Assembly (NCBI GenBank): GCA_022712315.1
Contig: JALAGS010000069.1
Span: forward strand, 46,511 to 110,510
Direction: 5' to 3'
DNA from: Sphingobacterium sp.
GTDB taxonomy: Bacteria; Bacteroidota; Bacteroidia; Sphingobacteriales; Sphingobacteriaceae
DNA length: 64,000 bases
Shown here: positions 58,429-64,000 of the stretch, in pieces
Position numbering within the stretch: position 1 is the stretch's first letter
Layout of the letters: each line of letters begins with the position of its first letter
The notes under the pieces: generated by a model
Seen by the model: only the letters and a program-made list of their open reading frames with translations
The model's database searches: none
Told to the model about the DNA's origin: nothing
Program-made: the position numbers and the translations under genes

Positions 58429-58459
58429 TTGGGGCAAATAGCAATAATTATTATATTTG
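58429..58459 (+). promoter_or_regulatory. Promoter of small Cys protein copy 2
   Basis: TTG (58429-58431), 20 bp, TATATTTG (58452-58459), an exact -7 box 15 bp before the ATG at 58475. Same 20-bp spacing as the promoter of copy 1. Confidence 0.68.
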
Positions 58460-58474
58460 TGGCACTGTCGATAC

Positions 58475-58852
58475 ATGAAAGCGAAACAATTGATATGGAT
58501 ACTATTGCCGTTGATGCTCTTGCAGAGCTTCTCGTCGGTGTGGCTATGGACTGTTTTTGAGCTAAATAGAGATTATATCGCTAAGAACGAGTGTATCAAT
58601 CGATTCAACGAAAAGGCACTCTCCTGTCGAGGACAATGTGTGTTGATGAAGAAAATGCGTGAACATGAGGAGAAGGAACAGAAGAACCTCGAATCGCGTA
58701 TAATCGATGTTGTGTTTATCAATAATCAGCAGAATTTTAACCTTGATATCGCTTTTTTTGAAGAAGCAGCTGTAGAAACCCTACTTCCGGAATATCGGGC
58801 AAATTATACCTATACACCAATCTTTTCTATTTTTCACCCACCCTTGGTTTAG
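58475..58852 (+). CDS. Small exported Cys protein (CxGxC...LMKK type), copy 2
   Basis: A 125-residue paralogue of the protein at 57161. Hydrophobic N-terminus (LIWILLPLMLLQSFSSVWLW), then NRDYIAKNECINRFNEKALS and CRGQCVLMKKM (C-x10-C-x3-C), a charged helix (REHEEKEQKN), and a beta tail ending IFHPPLV, again a proline-rich end. The track start at 58457 overlaps the -7 box. ATG 58475 is favoured by promoter and signal. It starts a plus-strand cluster with a YtkA-like lipoprotein, a cytochrome c and an AraC regulator. Function unknown. A thiol-based metal carrier is one possibility. Confidence 0.75.
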   Translation: MKAKQLIWILLPLMLLQSFSSVWLWTVFELNRDYIAKNECINRFNEKALSCRGQCVLMKKMREHEEKEQKNLESRIIDVVFINNQQNFNLDIAFFEEAAVETLLPEYRANYTYTPIFSIFHPPLV

Positions 58853-58936
58853 ATCATTTTGTTTTTTAGTACGTGCTATAGGCTTATTGTCTGATAGCCG
58901 GTACTGTCTATTTTCAAAAGTTTTAAATCAATTCAT

Positions 58937-59788
58937 ATGAATATCTATTCCCGTATAGGGACTATCGAGGGATTGTTATACTCTCTATTTGCCTTTTTAA
59001 TTACTTTTTCAATTTCATCATGTACGTCGGATCTTACAAAAAATAGCAGGGATGAAGCAGATCTTATTCCGCCAAAAGAGTCTGATCTGGTCCGCATAAC
59101 GGATACGACCTGGCGTGACAACAGCTATACCGTATACGCAGATGCCAAACTCAACAATAAATATCACACTGTTTACCTCCATGTACAAGATAAGTCCGGA
59201 AATCCGATCAATGACAAAACCTTAGATTTCTATCCCGAAATGAGTATGGGACGCATGAAGCATGGTGGGCCCTACGAACATCCTCTTGCACTCGGTGATG
59301 GATGGTATAGAAGCCCTATGGTTTTTATTATGGCGGATATCCCGCAAATGGGAATAGGCTGGCAACTGCATACCATACGTAGTCATGAGGGGAAAAAAGA
59401 CACATTGGCAATTAAGATTCCAGTTACAGCGGCAGCAAGCATGCGCACCATGAGCTCAGGCACAAGAGACGATAGCCGTGTATTTATATCTTGTTTATTG
59501 CCCGACAGCGTAAAACACGGAAAGCATCAGATTCAATTTTTAATGAATAAAATGGATGGACATCATTTTCCGGTACTGGATAATTATGTCATTAAATTAA
59601 AAACCAACATGCTGTCCATGGGCCATGGTTCTTCGGATAACATAGCCGCGCAGAGCATGGGGCGTGGTTATTATGAGGGTACCGTTAATTTTTCCATGGC
59701 TGGTTCTTGGGAAGTTATTGTCGAACTATGGAAAGATGGCAAAAAGGCAAATCAAGATGATATCAAATATCGCGTACAAGTCATTTAG
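58937..59788 (+). CDS. YtkA/FixH-like lipoprotein with two beta domains
   Basis: A 283-residue lipoprotein (SISSC, Cys29). Two similar beta-sandwiches: about 55-155 (YHTVYLHVQDKSGNPI, MSMGRMKHGGPYEHP, GWYRSPMVFIMADIPQMG) and about 180-280 (VFISCLLPDSVKHGKHQI, NMLSMGHGSSDN, GYYEGTVNFSMAGSWEV). Both follow the YtkA/FixH pattern, in which an export-folded sandwich ends with a strand for 'improves or weakens binding' loops rich in Met and His. The Met-His clusters suggest copper binding. It follows the small Cys protein by 84 bp and precedes cytochrome c by 43 bp. The family name is by eye, the metal is inference. Confidence 0.7.
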   Translation: MNIYSRIGTIEGLLYSLFAFLITFSISSCTSDLTKNSRDEADLIPPKESDLVRITDTTWRDNSYTVYADAKLNNKYHTVYLHVQDKSGNPINDKTLDFYPEMSMGRMKHGGPYEHPLALGDGWYRSPMVFIMADIPQMGIGWQLHTIRSHEGKKDTLAIKIPVTAAASMRTMSSGTRDDSRVFISCLLPDSVKHGKHQIQFLMNKMDGHHFPVLDNYVIKLKTNMLSMGHGSSDNIAAQSMGRGYYEGTVNFSMAGSWEVIVELWKDGKKANQDDIKYRVQVI

Positions 59789-59831
59789 ATAAATGATAAA
59801 CTTATTTTACGAACATACTTAACAAATAGAA

Positions 59832-60323
59832 ATGAAAAAGAGAATCAACGTAATCCTAGCCTCTTTCGGTTTTGCGGCTATCCTGGCTTGTGGCGGACAT
59901 GGGGATACAAAATCCAACAAAGAAAATAGCACGCCGCAGCCTGCAGTAGCAGAGCCAGCAGCCATGCTGGATTATAAGACCGAAGGATCTAAAGGAGTGG
60001 GGAGCATTACTTCCTTTGAACACAAACCTTTTGATGCAGCGATGGCAAATAAAGGGGTAGAGTTATTTGTGTCAAAATGTGCTATGTGCCATAGTTTTGA
60101 CCGGACTTTGGTGGGCCCGTCATTGGATGCTGTGGTCAAACGTCGTACACCGGAGTGGATTATGAACATGATGCTGGATCCGGCAACTATGTTAGAGAAG
60201 GATGCTGATGCGAAAGCACTTAGTAAGGAATACGGCTCGCCAATGATTAGTCTGGGCCTGAAGCAAGATGAGGCACGTGCGATTTTAGAGTATCTGCGCG
60301 AACGCAATAGCATAGCAAAATAG
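59832..60323 (+). CDS. Cytochrome c lipoprotein, single haem
   Basis: A 163-residue lipoprotein (ILAC, Cys20) with a low-complexity linker and a class I cytochrome c domain at about 70-160. Haem attachment is CAMCH (Cys83, Cys86, His87), and the distal ligand is probably Met138 in YGSPMISLGL. It carries one electron on the outer face of a membrane. Small haem lipoproteins like this accompany nitrous-oxide-type and copper-related operons in Bacteroidota, but no oxidase is nearby. It is co-directional with the YtkA-like gene upstream and the regulator 30 bp downstream. Confidence 0.9.
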   Translation: MKKRINVILASFGFAAILACGGHGDTKSNKENSTPQPAVAEPAAMLDYKTEGSKGVGSITSFEHKPFDAAMANKGVELFVSKCAMCHSFDRTLVGPSLDAVVKRRTPEWIMNMMLDPATMLEKDADAKALSKEYGSPMISLGLKQDEARAILEYLRERNSIAK

Positions 60324-60353
60324 GAGAGGATCAATGAAGTTGTACTATTATAG

Positions 60354-61220
60354 ATGGTTATACGAAAAGAGAAATTAGATTTTCTAAAATTAGAAGATAT
60401 TGATTCCACTTCGCAAGGAATCGTTATTATGCCTATAATGGATTTTATACATGCTAAAGCTAATCAGAATACGCTGCATATACGCTCGTTTTATAGCCTC
60501 TTGTTTGTCCAAAGTGGCGAATTGTCTATGGTTGTTGATCAACATATACATGTTGTAGGTGCTCATGACCTGATCAGCATCAATTCAGATGCTGTATGCA
60601 GTTTTCAGTCGCATACTAACGTAGAAGGCTACATTGTCCTATTTACGGCATCTTTTTTTATGCAACGGCATCCGACTGATGTGATGCATTATTTTCATTT
60701 TTTGAAGAGTAGATGTATATATGCTTTTGTGCTCTCGGAAGAAGAAAGGACGAGTTGTTTGGAAGTCGTAAACCTCATGCTGACGGCATATAATTCATTT
60801 AAATTGAGTGCTAAGGATGTATTGAAACGCTATTTGTTTATGCTTGTACAGATGCTGGGGCGGTATCTCGGAGTCGAGGGAGTCGCTGCACAGATGGATG
60901 AAGGAGACGATAAAATCCGAAGCTTCGAAATGCTGGTCGATAACTATTATGCTCAACAGCGTTACCCTTCATTTTATGCAGGGCAATTAAATATTTCGAT
61001 CAATTATCTCAATCGGATCTGCCGGGAAAAGAGAGAAGCAAGCTGTGGTACGATTATCCGTGGACGTATTTTACTGGAGGCAGAGCGTTTGCTTTACCAT
61101 ACTTTTAAAACAGTAAAAGAAATTGCTTTTGAACTCGGATTTGAAAATGTACCTTATTTTAGCACATTTTTTAAGGCAAATAAAGGAATGAGTCCCGAAG
61201 AATACCGGAAGAATCTGTGA
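60354..61220 (+). CDS. AraC-family transcriptional regulator
   Basis: Regulator of 288 residues. The N-terminal half is a cupin-like fold with LLFVQSGELSMVVDQ and VEGYIVLFTASFF. The C-terminal half holds the helix-turn-helix pair (about 190-288; YAGQLNISINYLNRICREKR and the GFENVPYFSTFFKANKG signature). It is the last gene of the small-Cys/YtkA/cytochrome cluster, 30 bp after cytochrome c, and ends before a terminator at 61236. It is likely to control that cluster or the adjacent receptor operon. The effector is unknown. ATG 60354 is the first in frame and gives a normal length. Confidence 0.88.
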   Translation: MVIRKEKLDFLKLEDIDSTSQGIVIMPIMDFIHAKANQNTLHIRSFYSLLFVQSGELSMVVDQHIHVVGAHDLISINSDAVCSFQSHTNVEGYIVLFTASFFMQRHPTDVMHYFHFLKSRCIYAFVLSEEERTSCLEVVNLMLTAYNSFKLSAKDVLKRYLFMLVQMLGRYLGVEGVAAQMDEGDDKIRSFEMLVDNYYAQQRYPSFYAGQLNISINYLNRICREKREASCGTIIRGRILLEAERLLYHTFKTVKEIAFELGFENVPYFSTFFKANKGMSPEEYRKNL

Positions 61221-61235
61221 AATACATGATGCTAG

Positions 61236-61265
61236 AAGCCTTTTCCATTTATATGGAAAAGGCTT
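61236..61265 (+). terminator. Intrinsic terminator after the AraC gene
   Basis: Thirteen-base-pair perfect stem AAGCCTTTTCCAT with ATGGAAAAGGCTT, loop TTAT, then a T-rich tail. It closes the cluster that starts at 58475. Confidence 0.9.
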
Positions 61266-61354
61266 TTATATTTTAATTGCAAAGTATTCCTGTGGCCTGC
61301 TTGGCGAAAACTTTTTCAAAAACGGGATATTTCCTATTGCTGATGGCACCAACC

Positions 61355-61474
61355 TTACTTTTTCTTTTTCATTTTTTTATCGCCTTCGGCAGGCAGATCT
61401 AATATAGCCATCAATAACAAATAATAGCCTTTTTCCAATCCCATTTTTTGTGCTTTTTGGTTTATAGTTTCCAT
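61355..61474 (-). CDS. Possible 39-residue protein
   Basis: A short frame below the track's limit: starts METINQKAQKMG, has a mid-region GYYLLLMAILDLPAEG and ends in a lysine run. The start context is A-rich, as in real genes here. There is no recognised family and no clear promoter, so it may be chance. Confidence 0.25.
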   Translation of the reverse strand: METINQKAQKMGLEKGYYLLLMAILDLPAEGDKKMKKKK

Positions 61475-61757
61475 ATCTTTATTCGATTATTGTTTAAATA
61501 TTATTTTATGATTTATGTAAACTGAATCAAATGCTATACCCAAAAGCTTCTTTCGGACCCATAACCGTATTTTTAGAATGGAAATAACGTAGAGATTTTA
61601 TTTTATACCAAAAAAATACGGATGACTTGGGTATTTAATGCAATGATATATCGGATAGAGCGGAAGCAAGGTGTAAAAATACATGAACATCTTTGAATCA
61701 AAACATTTTTAACGCCAGTATTGTCATACTTCCGATTAATAATTAAAACAGGTATTT

Positions 61758-61931
61758 ATGAAAAAGATAATTCCATTTGCACTCATGTCGAGTTTATTGG
61801 TGCTCGTATCGAGCTGTGCAGCAATTGAAGGTATTTTTAAGGCTGGTGTCTGGTCGGGAATTCTATTGGTTGTAGTCGTGGTCGCTATCGTCATTTGGCT
61901 GGTGAGCAAATTGTTTGGTGGTTCAAAATGA
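61758..61931 (+). CDS. Small lipoprotein with one membrane helix, missed by the track
   Basis: A 57-residue protein below the track's length cut. It has a lipoprotein signal (MKKIIPFALMSSLLVLVSSC, Cys20), a short GIFKAGVW linker, a hydrophobic helix (WSGILLVVVVVAIVIWLV) and the ending SKLFGGSK. I have seen near-identical small proteins in many Bacteroidota, always with the AAIEGIFKAGVW-like core, but without a known role. The start codon follows an AT-rich leader, and the gene is independent of its neighbours. The combination of lipobox, helix and basic tail makes it convincing despite its size. Confidence 0.78.
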   Translation: MKKIIPFALMSSLLVLVSSCAAIEGIFKAGVWSGILLVVVVVAIVIWLVSKLFGGSK

Positions 61932-61964
61932 TTATATGGACTAGGAGGTTCAGCACTTAGGCCT

Positions 61965-62723
61965 TTATATTTTTTCGACCAAATATTTCCAGTAGCGTTT
62001 GGGAACATGTCTTAAATGAAGCTTTAAGTTCTTACGTGATTCAATATTGGTACTTTTGAAATAAGTTTTCCAAAGATGCTGATATTCCTTTTCCTGAGGA
62101 TCGAGATCCACTTCTAACTGATATGGATCTCGAATCTCGCTCTTATCTTCATTGGATACCTCCACGATGCTTTGGCAATCGTAGTGGAAGCCATAGTTTC
62201 GTCGTATATCATAAATTAACCAATTCTGGTCAGCGAATCGGTTTTTAAAGAAGTCTACAACCAAAGGAACCACATTGAAATCAGGTTCAACGATGGCTGT
62301 GTAAAGGTGATCGTTAGATTTGACAAATCGGATAAATGCCTTCATACGGTGGCGTTCACGGCTAATCTTTTTGACTGTCTGATGCATACGGAGGATAGCT
62401 GGATGCCCATAATTATGTATATCCAACTTTCCTTTGCGGAAGAGTTCGGTGATCAGTCGAAACCCATTGAGCCATTCAGATTGGTTGTCGGACAGAAAGT
62501 TGTGATAAAAGATTTTTGCTTCTTTCTTTCCCAATATTTTTTCCATTCCAGCAAGAATGCGATTAGCTTTTTTAGCATCCGTATTAATTTGGCGATTCTC
62601 CGAAAAAATATTAATTTCCATCGTTTGCATTGTAGCAGGAATAATATCAAATTCTTTGCGTTCAAAGGCTTCAAATATGCAGCAGAGGTACCCGGTATAA
62701 CTTCCATCAAAAATATAATTCAT
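61965..62723 (-). CDS. TIGR03915/DUF4130 family putative DNA-repair protein
   Basis: A 252-residue cytoplasmic protein beginning MNYIFDGSYTGYLCCIFEAF, the typical opening of the DUF4130 family (TIGR03915), and ending in RHVPKRYWKYLVEK. Conserved features include RFVKSNDHLYTAIVEPDFNV and WLIYDIRRNYGFHYD. The family always goes with the radical-SAM protein encoded next to it, sharing one base of coding overlap (ATG of this gene in the stop of the other), and the pair is predicted to act on DNA damage or modification, perhaps with a uracil-DNA-glycosylase-like activity in fused versions. No biochemical role is established that I can cite. Confidence 0.9.
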   Translation of the reverse strand: MNYIFDGSYTGYLCCIFEAFERKEFDIIPATMQTMEINIFSENRQINTDAKKANRILAGMEKILGKKEAKIFYHNFLSDNQSEWLNGFRLITELFRKGKLDIHNYGHPAILRMHQTVKKISRERHRMKAFIRFVKSNDHLYTAIVEPDFNVVPLVVDFFKNRFADQNWLIYDIRRNYGFHYDCQSIVEVSNEDKSEIRDPYQLEVDLDPQEKEYQHLWKTYFKSTNIESRKNLKLHLRHVPKRYWKYLVEKI

Positions 62724-63976
62724 TAGAATAAGGTCAATTGGCTATTAGAAGCTGGAATTTGTGCTTGAGGGTTGCGTTCAAGAATCGACTTTCTGATATT
62801 TTCGGGGTAGTGGAAGCCTGCGGTTATCAATGTATCCTGGCAAACCATAAAGTATTTGGCGCGATTATAGGCAATTCCCATTTTTCGAAGCTTGTGTTCT
62901 TTTAGTTTTCCATATTTGCGCGCCTGCACAATTTTGTTTGCGGATTGTCTGCCAATTCCCGGAACTCGAATAATCCATTCGTAACTAGCAGTATTGATGT
63001 CGATAGGAAAGAATTGAGGATTGCGCAGCGCCCAAGCAAGCTTTGGGTCTATTTCCAGATCGAGCTGCTGATGTGTGCTATTGAGTATTTCATGGAGTGA
63101 AAAGCCATAAAACCTGAGTAACCAATCTGTCTGATAAAGTCTGTTTTCACGTACAAGGGGCGGTGATGTTCCAATCTGGGGGAGGGTGGAGTCGGTCGCG
63201 TTGATAGGTATATAGCCCGAATAATAAACCCGTTTGAGATTATAATCTTTATAGAATGCGTTGGCAGCCTGCATAATCTGTAGGTCACTTTCTGGCGTAG
63301 CACCAATAACCATTTGGGTACTTTGACCTGCCGGTACAAATATAGGCGTTTTCTTATTGATTTTTCGATCCTGCCGTAGGTTTAGAATTTCATTTTTAAC
63401 AATAGCCAACGGCTCGCGAACGGATTGATGATCCTTTTCAGGAGCAACCAACTTGAGCCCTTCCTCCGTAGGAATTTCGAGATTCACACTCATTCGGTCA
63501 ACATATAGCCCCGCTTCTTTTAATAACAATTCACTGGCGCCAGGAATGGCTTTCAGATGGATATAACCATTAAAACGTTCTTCAGTCCGGAGTTTCTTAA
63601 CGACTAACATTAAGCGTTCCATGGTGTAGTCTGCTGATTTGAAAATACCCGAACTTAAAAAAAGGCCTTCGATGTAATTACGGCGGTAAAAGTTCATGGT
63701 CAATTCGACAACTTCCTTGACCGAAAATGCGGCACGTTGTACATCATTGCTACGGCGGCTAACACAAAAGGCACAATCATAGATGCAATAATTGGTCATT
63801 AGGATTTTTAAGAGGGAGACACAGCGGCCATCTTCGGTGTAGGTATGACAAATACCACTAGCTGAGGAATCGCCAATACCACCATTATTCTTTCGTTTAC
63901 TTCCGCTCGAACTACAGCTTACGTCATATTTTGCGGCATCAGCCAGTATCTGCAATTTATCAGCAAATGCAAACAT
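62723..63976 (-). CDS. Putative DNA modification/repair radical SAM protein (TIGR03916)
   Basis: Cytoplasmic enzyme of 417 residues. The radical SAM cluster motif is CIYDCAFC (Cys64, Cys68, Cys71), preceded by an early Cys-rich stretch (YDVSCSSSGSKRKN). HLKAIPGAS and MSVNLEIPTEEGL are barrel strands of the family. Near the C-terminus IIRVPGIGRQSANKIVQARK is a helix-hairpin-helix for DNA binding. Family members pair with the DUF4130 protein encoded by the downstream gene. They are presumed to repair or modify a DNA base, and the reaction is unknown. The start at 63976 gives the usual N-terminus. The last 24 bases of the window hold only upstream sequence. Confidence 0.93.
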   Translation of the reverse strand: MFAFADKLQILADAAKYDVSCSSSGSKRKNNGGIGDSSASGICHTYTEDGRCVSLLKILMTNYCIYDCAFCVSRRSNDVQRAAFSVKEVVELTMNFYRRNYIEGLFLSSGIFKSADYTMERLMLVVKKLRTEERFNGYIHLKAIPGASELLLKEAGLYVDRMSVNLEIPTEEGLKLVAPEKDHQSVREPLAIVKNEILNLRQDRKINKKTPIFVPAGQSTQMVIGATPESDLQIMQAANAFYKDYNLKRVYYSGYIPINATDSTLPQIGTSPPLVRENRLYQTDWLLRFYGFSLHEILNSTHQQLDLEIDPKLAWALRNPQFFPIDINTASYEWIIRVPGIGRQSANKIVQARKYGKLKEHKLRKMGIAYNRAKYFMVCQDTLITAGFHYPENIRKSILERNPQAQIPASNSQLTLF

Positions 63977-64000
63977 GATTTATCCTTCATTAATTGGTTG

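Noticed and set aside
58351-58560. ORF of 69 residues overlapping small Cys protein copy 2
   Set aside because: It crosses the promoter and coding sequence of the paralogous Cys protein, which has clear homology in the other frame.
61701-61715. AAACATTTTTAACGC upstream of the small lipoprotein, matching the proposed half-site core
   Set aside because: No partner 21 bp away and no link to xylan. It shows that single half-site matches are common in AT-rich DNA and only paired sites should count.

Overview
The window looks like chromosomal DNA of a xylan-degrading Bacteroidota, most likely a Sphingobacteriaceae member such as Sphingobacterium. Four things point there: several SusC/SusD pairs, a giant hybrid two-component regulator, promoters of the Bacteroidota type (TTG then TAnnTTTG), and A-rich rather than Shine-Dalgarno start regions. 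The genus is an inference. No rRNA, tRNA, CRISPR array, transposase or prophage gene was found.

Layout. (1) 2-7288, plus strand: the end of a SusC/SusD operon cut by the left edge (SusC, SusD, DUF4843-like and PKD-like lipoproteins, TlpA-type thioredoxin), closed by a terminator at 7386-7412. (2) 7414-46242: a large heteroxylan utilization locus in three transcription units around the sensor-regulator at 23079-27155. The minus-strand unit 22643-7414 encodes the Xus-type outer-membrane apparatus (SusC, SusD, SusC, SusD, XusE-like), a surface GH10 xylanase with an inserted carbohydrate-binding domain, a GH5 enzyme with a ricin-type lectin domain, and an esterase. The plus-strand unit 27343-40428 encodes transaldolase, a two-gene transketolase, a CE1 esterase, GH95, three GH43 enzymes and a sialate-acetylesterase-like esterase. 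The plus-strand unit 40624-46242 encodes a GPH sugar symporter, a second GH10, a signal-less GH43 and a GH67 alpha-glucuronidase. (3) 46289-48669: an AraC regulator and a zinc dehydrogenase of the RspB/LgoD type, perhaps accessory to the locus. (4) 48670-49420: gene-free DNA with a strong terminator and a candidate metal operator. (5) 49421-57084: two TonB receptor plus PepSY systems on opposite strands around a methyltransferase. (6) 57161-61220: two paralogous small Cys proteins, a YtkA/FixH-like lipoprotein, a cytochrome c lipoprotein and an AraC regulator, possibly a metal (copper?) handling module. (7) 61221-63976: a small lipoprotein missed by the ORF track and the TIGR03915/TIGR03916 DNA-repair pair.

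How the xylan genes fit together. Surface GH10 and GH5 enzymes and esterases trim acetylated heteroxylan. Two SusC/SusD complexes import oligosaccharides. Periplasmic GH95, GH43, GH67 and GH10 remove side chains and shorten the backbone. The GPH symporter takes up small products, a cytoplasmic GH43 finishes hydrolysis, and transaldolase with transketolase feed pentoses into central metabolism. Xylose isomerase and xylulokinase are not in the window.

Most notable observations. (a) All three units of the xylan locus carry a pair of direct-repeat half-sites (core ACATTYKT) exactly 21 bp apart, with the proximal half-site ending 20-21 bp before a TAGYTTTR -7 box. This looks like the binding site of the hybrid regulator. 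(b) The domain inserted in the first GH10 reads as a circularly permuted CBM4: its N-terminal strand motif follows its C-terminal part. (c) The paired small Cys proteins sit beside the metal-related genes and have matching promoters with almost no leader.
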